64,000 nt of DNA from Epiperipatus broadwayi (GCA_028023455.1 JAQFVV010006728.1:310001-374000), one strand, 5' to 3'. Positions 27,444 through 43,000 are shown, counted from the first letter of the stretch. Numbers and translations: made by a program. Notes: generated from the sequence alone by a model not told the origin.

Positions 27444-27480
27444 CCAATCAACGGAGGTATTTTAGCAGACGAAATATAAC
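27444..27480 (+). promoter_or_regulatory. CCAAT/TATA-like promoter of copy A, decayed TATA
   Basis: CCAATCA at 27444-27450 with ATATAA near 27474. In copies B and C the same spot has CCAAT and a proper TATA box with the same spacing. Distance from the element start is 938 bp (952 in B, 971 in C). Confidence 0.5.
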
Positions 27481-27711
27481 AATTAGACGGAGCGGGAGAA
27501 AGTAATGTGTAAGTAAAGGGAGGAGTAACATATTTTTTTAGCTGTATAAGATCGTAAGCTAGAAAAGTGTTATAATTTTAAAAATTTTTGTATTTATTTT
27601 AAAAGTTTTTTAAAATATAATATTTGGAACTGCCTTTAAATGGAGGGCTAATTTTAAAAGTTTTCTTACCAGGATATTTTATTCAAGTTTAGCCAAAATC
27701 TTGCAGTAAAA

Positions 27712-27894
27712 ATGGAAATACTACAGAAAACAGTATATAGAAGTTATGGTAAAGGAAAAATATTTGTAAAGTGCCTTGATACAGCTTTATTTATGCTCAA
27801 CCAGAAACGTATTATTGTAACTCAGAGGAATATAATTTGGACGTTATACGGAAAACTTAAAAGAGAAGTTACTTGCCGTCAGAAAAATTTATGA
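27712..27894 (+). other. 60-codon frame shared with copy C (unrecognised)
   Basis: ATG-started frame about 235 bp after the TATA-like site. Its middle reads KGKIFVKCLDTALFMLNQK and then IIWTLYGKLK. The matching frame of copy C (60113-60235) keeps IFV...DT...MLNQ...W.LY.KLK, and copy B keeps YGKIF and a WTL string in broken frames. I do not recognise the protein. Preserved residues in two diverged copies hint at a real small ORF in the ancestor, but the sample is tiny. Confidence 0.3.
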
Positions 27895-30378
27895 TGCACA
27901 AATTTATAAGGCTAATCTGAAGTTTTTTTTATTCTTCTCTATGGAAAAATTAAGATGCGTATATCATAAAGAAAAAATTATGTAAAAGTTATAACAGAGA
28001 AAGAATGTTTGTCCTTTTTAAAGGAAACATTACAAAGTATATAGTTACCAGAACTTTAAAAGAAAGGAAAAATTACCGAATAATGATATGAAAGAGTCAT
28101 TTTTTTTTTTTAAAAAAAAAAAAGGAAAAGAAAAAACTTTATCTAAGAAGAATTAAAATATTATAAAGTGTTCATTATAAAAGCTCTTAATAAAGATAGA
28201 GATTAGGAAAATGGAAATTTAAATTACTTAATGAAAATGGATCCATGGAGACAGAAAAATTTACTGAATATTTAAATCAAAGTACTGAGAAGATGCATCG
28301 TAAAAGTCGTGCGGGAAAATATTAGAAGAGAATATGTAGACGTTTTCCTTACGGGATTAATTGATATCATAATTAATAATTGTATTAAATATTATAAAAA
28401 ACCAAGGATTGTCATCTATGAATATTTATTAAACAGAGCAATAATTGTTTTGCCTTAAAATTGAACAAGTAGGGAGGAGAACATTAAGTGTCTGAAGAAG
28501 AAATAATAAACATTTTTTTTTAGCTTTAGTATGAACGGTTTTCAAGGAAATTTGATGAAGAAGTACAGTAAATATAGTTTGAATATTTTTTTTTACTAAT
28601 TTATTTTAAAATATAAAATGTTATGTGAGATTAGGGAAAACATAAAACATAAATTTATTAATATTAAAATTTAAATATAATAACTTGATAAAATTATAGA
28701 AATAGTGTTTAAAAATAAAGTGTATGGAGGTGAATCTTATATCTACAAGGATCAAATGGATGGTGAAGCCTACGGAACGCGATCGAGGAGATAAAGGTCG
28801 TTTGGTAATTTTAATAGTTATTTATAATGCATAATGTATTTTTTTAGATCATCTATTGACATAAGAATGAAGTGTGAAAGTTTAAATTATATATACACAT
28901 TTTATACAACATTTTAACATATTATGAGATAGGAGTAATTCGGATTATGCATACGACAATTTTTTAAAGTATATTAATCATATAATTTAACAGAACAATT
29001 GTGTGATTCTTTTGAACTTTCATGTGATAAAGTATTCAGATATTTAAATAGTTTGTATATGATTAAATATACAGAGGAAAGTAGAAAAAGATTTTCTTAT
29101 AGAACAGTGGAATAGTTTTAAAATAAATGAATTTTATTATTGTTAGTAATGCAGATATGTATTTGTCGATGTACAGTATAGAAAAAATCTTGAGAAATAA
29201 GATCGGATAGTGACTTGGAAGTACTAGTGGAGAGGAAATCAAGATGATGTTTTTTTTTTTAAGAAATAGGAAAAATAAAGGATTTGGATCATATTTAGTT
29301 TTGTGTGATTTCAGTATAGTTAACTAGGCCCTATAACTGAACACATATGGTTTGGACAGTGTTTTTTGCATATCTTTAAACTTTGGATGTTATAATAAAG
29401 CTGAAGAAATAGCTTTAACATCGCTCCTATAATAGAGGTTGGTAGACAGGTAAAGGTCACTCCTCTATAGTGTCTTTTAATTCACTGTGCCATGATTGTC
29501 AAGATATATGACGAGTAATATTCTAGTTGTATTTTGATCCTATGCATCTATCTTCGCTATCCTTATTTTGTGAATCTGCATCGGTCAGAAAGATATTTTC
29601 AAAGAAATAATGAATAAAATAGAACTGAAGATATGTTATCGTTTATGTAAGAATAGTTTATTTGCTTGAATGTATAGAATTGTGTAACTTTAAAATTGAA
29701 AGTCCAAAATATCATAAAGAGAGAAAGAATCATATAATACATTGTAAAATTAATTCGGAAATGAATATAAGATTTTTTGAAAAGAAATCTAAACCAAGTT
29801 GTTTTTTTTTTAAAGTGATAATAAAATTTGAATGTTTTAAATAATATTTAGAAAACAAGTATTGCATATTTATTAAGAAAATAGTTCAATAATGTACAAT
29901 AAACATATACTTGTGCATGGTATATTAATAGTTGTAATTATATCATCCGAAGTAAGGCTTGAATGAGAATATTAGGATTAATAAACATCGGATAATGAAC
30001 AATAAAAACCTAATACCGAATGTAGAACAATGTTTTGACTTTGTAAGATTCCATACAACCAATATAAAACTAAAATTTATTATTTTGTAGAATTTTATTA
30101 CGAATGTAAATTTTGTAAAAAATATAATTTTAATAATATTAGGGATGAAAAGTGTTAGTGATAATCATATAAGAAATGCATTTTGTAATAAGCTAACCAT
30201 AATAATAAATCAAGTAATAATACTGTATTTTCTTAAGTGTTAAAAAATAAGATTTAACTAGGAAAAGTAAATAATATTTTGATTTCATTTTATAAATTAA
30301 TAAACTAAGTTGAGATATGAAAGTAAGGGATATCCAATGTATATAGTGTAAAAATATTGTTAATTTATTTATGTTGTT

Positions 30379-30422
30379 AATAAACTTTGTTTTAAATTTG
30401 TTTTAAAGTTTTGTGTCCGAGT
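30379..30422 (+). terminator. Poly(A)-like site of copy A
   Basis: AATAAA at 30379-30384, then a GT-rich stretch TTTTGTGTCCGAGTTGTT. Copy C has AATAAA at 62981 and TTTTGTGTGTTGGTTTGTT; copy B has AATAAC near 37240 and CTTTGTGTTATGTTG. The site lies about 2.9 kb after the promoter. Confidence 0.45.
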
Positions 30423-31001
30423 TGTTATTTCTCCCCATGGATGCATGAAATCACAGTACATTTATAATTGAAACAGACATATAGGTTTTGCACAAAAGGT
30501 AAACATAAAAGTGTTATAAGAATTTTGAGAACTTATTGGTATGTTAAAATTAAAAGATCATAATTTTATATTATTTATTGGTCATAAGTCGGTTGCCACA
30601 ATATTACATTAATTATATGCTAATGTTGCCACACGTATTCTGTTGTCAGATTATTAAAATACTACCACGTACGTATTTATTTATTTCATTTAAAAAGAAA
30701 GAAGATTATATTATATTATTATTGTTATTTTTATTATTATTAGTTGCTGTGTAGTAGATTATGACATAAAATTCCCTTTTCATATTTTACTACCGTAATT
30801 TTAAATCAGTTAGAATACAATTTATGAACCTGAGATTTTATTTATTTTACTTCATTTTATTTAATTGAGCTAGATTCTTGTTATAAAGAAGATTACGATA
30901 TGATTATTATTTTAATCGTAGTGAATAGAGCTCAGAAAGTCGTAAGAATACTATGAGTTAGTTATTTGGTATAGTGAAAAGGGGGGATAGTGTTCTTATG
31001 C

Positions 31002-31036
31002 CATTGAGGTAGTATAGTGTGGATAATGGCTCAATG
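31002..31036 (+). ncRNA. Conserved stem-loop near the right end of copy A
   Basis: CATTGAG (31002-31008) pairs with CTCAATG (31030-31036). The inner helix seen in B and C has decayed here. It follows the G-run at 30981-30986 and the shared string TTCTTATGC. Confidence 0.5.
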
Positions 31037-31262
31037 TAGTCTATCTCGTTCCCTGTATTGTCACTCCATGTCTCATGAAAATAGTAAATATTTGTTTAAT
31101 TTATTTTAAAATTGAACCGTATTTGTATTTAAAAATTAGAGCTAGTAATCATTTTAATTAATGCTGAATATTTCATTTATTTATTTGTTAACTGAGCTAG
31201 AACCCGTAATATTCGTAATAAACAATATATTTTGGGGTGAGAATGTGCGGGGGGAGGTTAGA

Positions 31263-31576
31263 ATATATATATATATATATATATATGGTGTATCTGAACT
31301 TAATTCACTTTCATATGGATATTTAAGTTAGGTATCTGGATTTGAAGACATGGATGTCTAAAAATTTCAGATGTTCTACATAATAGTTAAACATTAGATA
31401 AAATGCTCGGATTTGACCTGGTATTTTTAATCTAATGTTTGAATATCCTAGCACCTCACTGATAAAAGCCAGAAAGTCAGATGTCACATGACATACATAT
31501 AACTTGTATTTACAAATATAAAAAATTAAAACAAAGCTTGCTTAGAGCTTACTAGCATACTCTTAATTATATATAT
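31263..31576. other. TA array, then a stretch without a gene
   Basis: (TA)n at about 31263-31287 forms the right boundary of copy A; the rest shows nothing supported. Confidence 0.5.
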
Positions 31577-31822
31577 ACCCTATATTATACTTAATTATAT
31601 AATTAAATATTTGTAAATACAGTAATTAAATAATTAAAAAATTTTATCCACTTAGGAATGCTTTTGATTATCCTCGTAATCTTTGTCAACTAAAACTTTT
31701 GCTTTCCAAAGTTTTAGTTGACAAAGATTACTAGGATAATCTAAAGCACTCCTAAGTGGATAAAATTTTTTAATTATTTAATTACTGTATTTACAAATAT
31801 TCAATTAGATAATTACGTATAT
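31577..31822. repeat. ~245-bp palindrome (foldback MITE-like)
   Basis: The arms pair almost perfectly from about 31600 to 31805 around a 7-base loop near 31697-31703 (GCTTTCC). Pairing continues with mismatches to about 31580 and 31822. A direct repeat ATACCCTATATTAT lies at 31575-31588 and again at 31859-31872, outside the arms. No protein is encoded. Confidence 0.85.
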
Positions 31823-31872
31823 TGCTTTGAAAAATTACAGACATCAAATAATAATATTATACCCTATATTAT

Positions 31873-32958
<1,086 letters not shown>

Positions 32959-33907
32959 ACCCTTTTGATTAGGTCCAAATAGGTTTACTAAGTCAATTTT
33001 TGAAAAATTTTAAATTAAGGGTAAACTTAGATAGTATAACTGCTGTATAATATTGATAACATTTTAAAAAAAAACTTTGTTAAAATAAAGTTGAGAGTTG
33101 TAATTATGTAAAAGATTATGTTAATATGCTAAAATTATAAAGTAAAGCTAAATATTATAATTTTTGTATGGTTGGGAAAACTGGCCATAGTGGAATAATA
33201 TAGTAAAAGTCCTATTAAATAAAGTGCTAAAAGCAAATTTTAAAATAATGACTTAAAATTAAATAAGCTAATGTATTTTTTTAAAAAAATTGGATTTAAT
33301 ATTTGTGTTATAAATTATTTATTAAAAATATAATATGTTTGTGGTAGACAAATGTATTTAATTTATTACAGTTTAAATAATTTTCAAATTTATCTATTCC
33401 AAATTGTATTATTATATTTATTATTTTATAATATAATATTTTACAATAAAATGTTTAAGATATTTCTGTTTTGAAACAGTAATTATAAAAAATTGCTACA
33501 TTTTGTCTGGGTTAAGTCATGTGACCAGCAAATACTCATACTTTTGTGCTTATAAAGTTTCATAATTACTTTAGAATTGTTTTTAAAATTGAAACATTTG
33601 TGTATCATAAAAAAAGTAAATATTAGAAAATTTTTTAATTGAACCACTTTAAAATAAGTGTAGTTAGTAAAATATTTTTTTTTAAAAATAGATAAATTAA
33701 AATTAAATATTGGATAAATTAATAAAGTATTATTTTTAAAATGTTATTTTAGAGTGTTTAGTTTGTTTAAATAAAATTGTAGAATTAATTTAGCATTAAA
33801 TTTTTTAATATTTAATATTTAATATGAGTCATACATTTTATTTCTAAATTTTAATTGCATAAGCTTGAATAATATGTAAATTAGATCATAAGTTGAAGAC
33901 TAAATAA

Positions 33908-33940
33908 CCAATCAAATTACCTGTTTAATTTCGTATAAAA
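33908..33940 (+). promoter_or_regulatory. CCAAT and TATA boxes of copy B
   Basis: CCAATCA at 33908-33914 and TATAAAA at 33934-33940. The best-kept promoter of the three copies with respect to the TATA consensus. Confidence 0.6.
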
Positions 33941-36900
33941 GTAGATGCTTTCATTTTTCTAGCTTGCTTAATAATTTAATTACTCTCTTAATAACTTGTT
34001 AACTTATTATCAATATTATTATCATATATTAACATCAAAGTATTGCTTAGTTTACTACTTAAAATTATTATTTTAAAGAAAAGTTTTTGAAGGATTAACA
34101 ATTTACTAAGTTAAATGAATAATGCAGCCCTAAATAAAAAAGAATTTTCTATTGGTCATTTTATTGAATCTTAAGCCAACTTCACGATAAAATGTGGATT
34201 TAATACCAGCAATAATATATTCAAAAGAATTCACAATAAGAGTACAGCTAATAAAGGAAGGTATAATTTTAAATATATTATGGTAAAATTTTCATCATTA
34301 TTTATTTTTATTACTTTGGACATTGGCGGAAATGTTGAACAGAAATATTATTTTTCAAAAGATTATCAATTTTATGCATTCTATTTTAAAGATGAATAAT
34401 TTTATTTGAAGAACAAAAAGTTATATGGAAAAAACTTAAATTTTAATATTTTTGAAAAGTTAAAAACTAATTTAATATTGAACCTAGAATAAAAAATACC
34501 ATTGATGGTTACATTAGTAACTACATGTATTCTTTCTTTAAAAAAAAGTTGCAATGAATATTTAAAAAAAAAATTGTCTTTTTAAAAAGTTTATTACAAA
34601 CTTCCCTTGAAAAAATAATTAAAAAAAAAACCAATATTATTACAGATATATTTTATATGATAAGTTGTTATGGAAAAATAACGTAAATTATTTAATATTG
34701 TAAATTATTAGTATAATATGAAACTGTTTTTTGTAAAATTATTCATCAGAAAAAGAAATAAATAGATAATTAAAAAATATTATTCTGACTAAAGAAATAT
34801 ATATCTTTATAAACGACTATATACCTGCATTACTATGGAATGATATTAGAATGGAATATAAAAAAATACATATTTTTTGTAAAAAAAAATATGCGTGGAT
34901 TTATATCACTGACCCCAGTGCATCTAAAACCATTAGGTTCCTGGTGAATGGGAAAACCTTCAGAGCTGACTATTTATAAAATCTTTTCAAGTGATCACTT
35001 CAATAATTATTATCCTGAAAGCTGCAGACAATAACTGTATTTTTATAGACTTTCATCACAGGATTAATAACTATTTTTCAAAATAATTTTGGATACAAAA
35101 GTTTTCATTTTTATTATTATTTGTGAGCAACTGCATGGGAAGGAGAGAAAGTTTTTGTTCTAAAGCTTGGGACAGTGGTGGTTGCCTTAGCAACAAGCAT
35201 TGGTGAGAAAATTTCTATGAAGATATTAGAAGAAACTTTTTTAATTTAAACTTAATGGGGAATTGAGGTTTTCATAATTATAGTTTTTTTTTATCATTTC
35301 ACATACTAATTGTAGTATTAAGTATTATTAATGTAGAGTAGAAAAATTACACTTAAATATTTTATTTAATCTAACATAATTAATATTTTAAAAAATATTT
35401 TAGTATTTTGTAAAGATTTTATAAACATTTTAAGGTATGATAGTGATGCTGAATGAATGTTATTATTAAATAATATGTTTTCTTATATTAAACACTGGGC
35501 CAGAAAACATCTAAGAGTGACTGACAAGAGTAGTATCTCTAGGTAAATTTTGTAAAATATATTAAATTTTTATGATGTATATTTTATTATTTTCTAGAAT
35601 TGCTTGGAATTTTTTATGATATCGCTTTGTTATATGAATGTATGAACATGTATGTGCATATTAATTACACATAAAAGTTTATTATTATTCTAGAGATATA
35701 AACCATGATTTTTGGAAAGATATGCATACATTTTTTTTATATTACCAATGTAATATAATTTATTGATACTTATAATTTTTTATATGATTCTTTAATGGAT
35801 TAACCCTATTTTTTTAGTAATATTTTGAATATTGATTTTAATATCTTAAAACAAAATCATTTGTATTTTTATTGCTGAGTTTTAAAAGTGAATGAACCTT
35901 TTCTTGTAGTAGTTTTAGATTGTTAAAGTCATACGCGAATTTTGTTTATTATTTAAAATAATGCTAGTTATTTTGCAATGTAGGTTGATAAATCTATTGT
36001 GAAGTTTTAATTGATAGTCACATTGGTATTATGAAAAGAAACCATTGGATGCTTATATGTAGGATCTGTGGAGGAAGTAAGAAAGTAACTTATATTATTA
36101 TCTTAGTAATTTATGCAGGTACAGATAACATAGCCCTGTGTCTTGTATATATTTTCCATGGGCAGTGTCTTTCTGATATTTTGTATTTTAAAATGTTCGA
36201 CTGAATGCTGAATAAATAGCCTTGACATTATTATTATATTTGAGGTGATTAGACAGAGAAGTCATACCTCTTCGTTCACACTGTATCAATGTAGATTATC
36301 CAGTATATTTTATACTATTGAATCTTTACTCTAGTTAGTTCTTCATACCTAAGCATCGCTATCTTAATTTCAACAGTTGTTGCAATGAATAGCATTGTAT
36401 TTATGAAAGAAAATAATGAATAATTTTTGAATTGTAGTATCGTTATTTTGAAAGATGTTTTGGTTTTAGATTAAAGTCAAATACAAATGAGATTGAAAGT
36501 AAATGCTAGCAGTAATAATAAAGAATCATAGATATTTTTCATATTTTTACTAAACTATTTTTGAAAAACATAAAAGAGATGATAATTATTCACGAGATTT
36601 TTGAATAAGTTTTGATATTTTGATTATACATGTTAATGCATATTTTTAAGAAAAATATCCAAAATGAACAACACAAAATAGAATGAATGATTGTATTTTA
36701 TGAATATTGTTTTATAGTTTAAACATACATAAAACACACATATAAGGATTTTTATTTTAGATGGTAGTACCAAGCAAAATATGTAAAATAACACCAGTAT
36801 TATTATTTTATTAAAGTCGATTTTTATTTATCGAATATACCAAGTAAAAGTATTTGAATAACACTAGCACTATCATATTAAATAAGTTAAGTTGATTTAT

Positions 36901-37918
36901 TGTAAAAATATTGGAATATATTTTATAGATAAATATCACTTAAGTATTTCATTTATATTTTTTATGTACCCTCACGAAAACCATATGTTCTAGTTATGTT
37001 AATTGATGGATATTTTTTTTATTAAACTATAAGTGTATTCTTAATTTGGTACTAATATTTTTTTAAATAAATGTGCCCAAAAAGTTTGTAAGTTGGAGTA
37101 AAGGCTTATTTACTTGTTGATTGATTATTATTTTTAATATGAAAGTATGTAACTTAATATTATTTTTATTAGTATGCTATTTGTTAGGTTTTATCAAACA
37201 CAATTGTAAATAGTGTATATAGTTTGTTAAAAGTATAGAATAATAACATTTGTTAAACTTGTTTTTATAAAACTTTGTGTTATGTTGATTTATTCACCAT
37301 CACAAATACATGATTGACAGATACCAAGATAAACATATTTGCACAGTACAGATATAACTATTTATTTTAAGAAATCACAATGATTTAAAGTTAAATATAC
37401 TTGAGAAATTTTCATTTGCATTAATATTATTATTATGGTCATAATTAATTTCACAATTTATTGCAAATAATTTTAACATTGTTTGTTGTTATATATTTTC
37501 AGATTATAGCAGATTATATCACATATTCTATTTAAGATGCCATATGAGAATTAAAAAATTATATTATATTATTATTGTTATTATTGTTGCTATTAGTTAC
37601 CATATTATTAAACAGTGGATAAGATTAATAATTATTTAATGAGGAATAAGATTATTATTTATTATTGTTGTTATTATTATTAGTTAGGTGTAGTTGAGGA
37701 TGATACAAAATCCCTTATCATACTTGACTACAGGAGATTATAAATTGATTAGAGTTATTTTAAAGAACCTGAGATTATTATAATTGTATTGTTTTAATAA
37801 AGAGATTAGAATTTATTTAGTAACATTATATTAAATTGATTATTATTATTTTAAAGTCATAAGAATGCTATGAATTTATTATTATTTGAAATAATAGGGG
37901 GGGATAGTATTTTTATGC

Positions 37919-37954
37919 CATTGAGATTGTATCCTGTGGGATATTGGCTCAATG
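37919..37954 (+). ncRNA. Conserved stem-loop near the right end of copy B
   Basis: Outer helix CATTGAG (37919-37925) with CTCAATG (37948-37954). Inner helix TATCC with GGATA around the loop TGTG. All pairs are intact. A G7 run lies 15 bases upstream. Confidence 0.6.
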
Positions 37955-38198
37955 TAATTCTTTACTGCTTGTACTTCACTTTATTGTCTCATGATTTGTT
38001 AATATTTTATTTATTTAATTTTTTATAAATCGAACCATTTATTATTATTAATCAATTAGAGTTAGTTAAATAGTGGATATTATCATAGGAAATCTTTATT
38101 ATTGATTATATTAAGATTATAAATATTTTAGCCAAGCGTAATCATTTTATCTGAGCTAGTCGTATTTTCCTATCATATTTCTGGATAGTGAGGGTACA

Positions 38199-41100
38199 AT
38201 ATATATATATTGTAAAGTTTCGAAGGATCCATCCTTAATATCAATTATATTATTTTTCTTTTTAAAAAAGGCATATCTATCTATTTATATATAGCTCCAG
38301 AATGCAAACAAAAATTTTGGAGAGACAAGCAGAAGGATAACAATAATTTACATTTAAAATTAAAAGATTTATTGAAGAAAAATATATTAAGAATTGGTTG
38401 CAATACATACATATTGTTGAATGCTATAAATAGAGCTTTCAGTTCTATACCAATTGATGTAAAGTTTATAATAACAACCATATATTTATATTTTAGTTAT
38501 TTTTTTTAGAAAATTTAAAGCACTTTTGTGACTAGGTTTACATTAAATATGAAAAGTTTTTTACTTATTCAAAAGTAAGATTACTCAATTTGATGCCAAA
38601 AATAGAATGCATTCTCAAATAATATAAACTACTTTTTCATACTTTTTTGAGTTTGGGTAAATGTCCTACAATACTGAAAACATTTTACAATAATGAGCAT
38701 TCTGAACTGATATTTATTTTTTGTACATAGCGATGCATGCATTTCCTCTTATTGTACAATAAATAGAATCTGCCAATATTTCAGTCACACAAATTAACAT
38801 TATTCAAATAATATTATTCTACAATATAAGGTAAACTTTCAAGATAGTTTTTTACCCCAAATTGTAAAAAATAAATTATTAACTATAGAAGAATCCAACC
38901 CATGTATAAAGACATTCTTAAAGAAATAGTGTTGTTTTGTAAGATATGTTTTTAATACATTGAATAACAAACTGATAATTTATCAGAAATAAACAGTTTC
39001 TCTAGATTGAACAAATAATATTATAAAAATTGAATTTATATATCAACTAAAAATATTGTTATTGATGATAATTTTTTTTTAAAAAAAAAGAAGAGTAAAT
39101 AGTTTTTAACTATAACATTTTTTTAAATGAGTGGAAAATTAATTGATAGTAAAAGATGGATAAAATTATTTACCCACTTTAAGGAATAACATTTTTTATA
39201 AAAATCTTATACTGCTAAGTGAATTTTTCTTATATTGCTCTGGCACCAATACTTCTGTTAAGAAAATGCTTGGGAATGATTATTGGAGAAGTGAAAATTC
39301 ATGATCATCTGTAAAACTTTATCATCTGTTCATATTCATAAATTTTAACTTTAGTGCTATAAGTTGTAATGAGAGATAGCTAAAGCAAATAAATCCAGTG
39401 GAAAAATATGATATTAAAACATAAAAAAAAGTTCTGCATCGTTTAATATTGTATTAAATGAATAATAAATAGTTATGCAAAATGAATGAAAAAATTAAAT
39501 ATAATTTTTTTATTTTTATATTAATTTGCTAACAATTAAAATAACAGGGAAGTAGTATTCAGAGTCGAATATTATAAATAGTTAAAAACAGTTCTAATAA
39601 CAGTAAAAAGAAAATCATATTGTATTATAGTATTGGTATTAACAACTGTTCACATCATTGAAATTATATCTTTGATATCATGAGTTTTAAAATTGATGAA
39701 GTGAAGAATAAGTTATACATAATTGTAACTAACATCCAATTGTTGTAAATAATAATAATAATGATGATGATGATGTTAATCTGTTTACTGATAATATACA
39801 TCTGCATGATTAATTATTAATAGTAATTATCAATAAAGATTAAATGTCGCTCATAAATATTTTAAATATGTCTTTTTAAATAAAAAGAAAAAACAAAATT
39901 ATTGCAGTAACAATTGAAAATATTTATGATTGAATTAACTGTCATTAAAAATATGTTAGGTAAGTTGCAATTTTATTTGCTCAAGACATCTTAATGTGCT
40001 AGTTATGAATTTATTATGAAAGAGACAGAAAACACACTTGAAATAGTACATCTATATGACAATGGTGGCCAACAGTGCTCATAGAAAATCTGTAACACCA
40101 CCTCAAACAATGATGAAGGATGTAACATGGTATAATCTTAATGTTTACCTGAAGATTTGTAATGATGGTATATTAAATGTAATAATATATTGGAATATAA
40201 CCATTGTCTATTATTAAATGTTGGATGTCTGGAAAATTTGAAACTTTACTTAAACTTTTTAAACACAGAACAACTGTTATTAATAACATACAAATAGACA
40301 ACACAGTTTAGTATTAAAAAGTTTAAAATCTTATAAATATTCAACACTTAATGATAGATAGTGTGGGGAGGAACTTCTCTGTTCACATGTGAAATATGGT
40401 AGGAAAACCCATTTCTGGTCTAAGAATGTATTAGTAAGGTAAAGAAAAAAAATGTATGAGGTAATGAGAAAAATGCCTTGAGTATTATGACAGTTTTGAA
40501 GAAATGTTGTTAGACAAACTTGTAATTATGTAAATATCATTTGTGTTTAATAAAGAATATTACTTTAAATAAAATAAAATGATAGATGGTGGAAATAGTT
40601 CAATACATTATTACATATAATGCTATTGCTTGTTTTTACAGTCAGTTCAGTAACATTTGTTTTTGTTTTTTATATGTTATAATGATAAAAAATAAAATTT
40701 CTTTTATTAGTTAATCATTGTTTACAAGTCTGCAACAGTTTTTGCTTGTAAGCCTATAAAATTTTGGAAATTGTTTTAAGTTATTAGTACTGATTATCAA
40801 TCAATCAGTCATTCAGTTAACAGACTCAATCTTCAGTCATATTTTTCAGACCAATATAAGCCTGGATAGCTCCACAAATACACAATTAATTGGCAAAGAA
40901 GAAACATGACTTTCCACTTAAGCATTTACTATTGATTTCTCTATCAGCACATCTTTCATTATTCTATTTTTTTCAGTACATATCCTATTAAATACATTAA
41001 AGAACTATTGATCTTGATTTTCCTGAATCATCAGGGCCTTGGTTTTCAACTTTACCTTCTGCTAATCATTTGCATTTTTGTCCAATCTCACATCTTAATT

Positions 41101-42215
41101 GCCTATAATCTACATCATGATTTTGGAATATTTATAGGCACTCAAATTAAAAAAACAACTTTATTTATTTTGCCAACATGATCATCATCAATCCTTTAAC
41201 ACTACTAAAATTATCATTTGATTGCTCACATTTTTACTTAGTTGGATATGATTACTCACATTTAAGTTTAGTTTTGGTTTTTCTGATTTGGCTTATCTAA
41301 TACAGCAAAAGCAAAAAATATTCAACACCCATAATGGTATATATTTTTGTTAACCAATATTGATGGCTCTATTATATATTTCTATTGATTTATTTTTACA
41401 TTAGCTGCATCAATACTTAATAACCAATCCATGTTAAATTTGGCATTTTTATTCTCCAGCTACCATTATCTAGTTGTCAATCTATTTACTAGCAACTATT
41501 TGGCTAACAGAGTTGACTATCTAAAAAAACTTATGTCTGCTTGGTATATGTAAGTAGATGATAGTTTAATATGCCCTATGTAATTTGGTACGTATCAGAA
41601 TGTCAGACTGAAATTCAAGGTCCATATATAGAGATCCAACTCCATTGCTTTTATCCTCAAACTTCTCATAAGCTTTTGCACAATAAGCTTTTTTTATATA
41701 GTCTATGGTGTTTATTTATTATTTTTAAATTCGATTTTCATTTTAACATAAACATGATTGTTGTTTTTGTACTTAATTTTTATTAAATGCTTAACAAAAA
41801 TGTTCATATTTTTAAAAAATTGAAATGTTTAGCTCAAAACATATCGATAAACTTTTTATATAACTTTATTATTACTATTTTTTAATATCTACTGAATTAT
41901 TTATGATAATAATTTTGTCTTTAAACGAAACTTATTTTTAAACTAAGAATTTTATTCTTTTAAGAAAAAAAATGTGTTTTTTATTAACCACATTTTATAT
42001 ATATCTTTTTCCCATTAAAAACTCTTTTATAAAAATGCAATGTAAATATTTATCATTCTTTTCATTTATACTCACTACTTTTATATCTTTTATAATTTTT
42101 ACTGTTATAAAAATATATATGTAAGACTATATAAATATAGTATATATATATATTACTTATAATAGCATAGCATGCTACTACTAGAACATTGTCTAAATTT
42201 CCAAATATGGGTCAG
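38199..42215. other. Long AT-rich stretch without a gene
   Basis: Begins with a TA tract (38199-38211) bordering copy B. Open frames at 38281 (minus) and 41571 (plus) are 66-71 codons without motifs. A short (AAT)/(GAT) run lies near 39750. Nothing else is supported. Confidence 0.5.
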
Positions 42216-42340
42216 ATAAAATTTGACAATTGTTTAGATTCCAATCAGGCTTAGAATTTTTTCCCAGGTAATTGGCACATAGCCAAACTAGTTAACTTTC
42301 CAATATTAATTGATAAGTGGGATTCACTACCTTATTTAGA
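42216..42340 (+). repeat. SINE-like dispersed repeat, member 1
   Basis: Contains TTAGATTCCAATCAGGCTTAGAATTTTTTCCCAGGTAATTGGC..., AGCCAAACTAGTTAAC, CCAATATTAATTGATAAGT (spaced pieces). Matches the blocks at 43425-43470, 46003-46085 and 54085-54175. The shared order is a T-run, AGATTA.AAGCAGG.TTAGG, TTTTTT, AGCCA..CTA, and CCAGTATTGGTTGATAA. Confidence 0.45.
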
Positions 42341-42930
42341 ATACAAACCCCCTCACTAACCACCAATTGGCTAGTCTGATGTGTTATTGTTCTGTTTTAC
42401 TGTTTCTTTATATGGATATATGTTAAAGGAATCTTTTCTCTGCAGTTTACTGTCTAAAAACTGTTTTTTATATTATTTTGTATTATGTTTTAAATGTTTA
42501 TTAAGCTAAGGTATTCACAAAAGTTTATAAAAATTAAACTGTCATAAAAATGTACAAATGGCTGAAGCAATAGACAAAATATGTTATATTGCCAATTTCA
42601 GAAGATTGAAAATATGTTGAAAATAGTGTGTCAATGAATACTAAGTTGAGAAATTATTTTTTGTAGTTTTTATCCAATTTATATTTTGTATGGTTATATT
42701 AATTTAAATACTATGATTTACATGTTAACAAAAACAATCCAAAATGAGCTACAATGTTTAATAATGCAGGAAGTGCTGGTTTCTGAACTAATGATATATG
42801 TAAAATAAAACATAGAAAATGTAAAGTTTTCTACCTTATTGACTAAGACTAGTAGATTATGTGTTTTAAAAAAATTATGTGCGAGTTTTAGATTTATGAA
42901 TTTTTTAATAAAAAATAAACATTTTTATTT

Positions 42931-43000
42931 ATTGTATTATTAACACTCATAAAAAGTGCATGCACAATAGCTTGAAAGGCTGATCTTTAATGTATTATAA
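42931..43000 (+). repeat. Dispersed repeat, partial copy of the 53-kb family
   Basis: TTAACACTCATAAAAAGTGC...ATGCACAATAGCTTGAAAGG then CTGATCTTTAATGTATTA; the same segment occurs at about 53450-53510 on the plus strand, and in part at 53253-53325 inverted. Confidence 0.75.

Larger units (their letters stand above)
26506..31263 (+). mobile_element. ~4.8-kb TA-bounded repeat, copy A
   Basis: Starts TGTGCCCTTATCTATAGGTC after a TA array and ends GGAGGTTAGAA before another. Copies B (32956-38198) and C (58770-63901) align with it along the full length. Landmarks in order: CCAAT at 27444, a weak TATA-like site near 27475, a 60-codon frame at 27712, GGATCCATGGA at 28237, a GC-richer patch near 28770, AATAAA at 30379 followed by TTTTGTGTCCGAGTTGTT, a G-run at 30981, and a stem-loop at 31002-31036. 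No reverse transcriptase, transposase or integrase is visible. Ends in copy B (TGTACCCT...AGGGTACA) suggest an LTR-like unit. It could be a giant solo LTR or a non-autonomous element. Confidence 0.7.
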
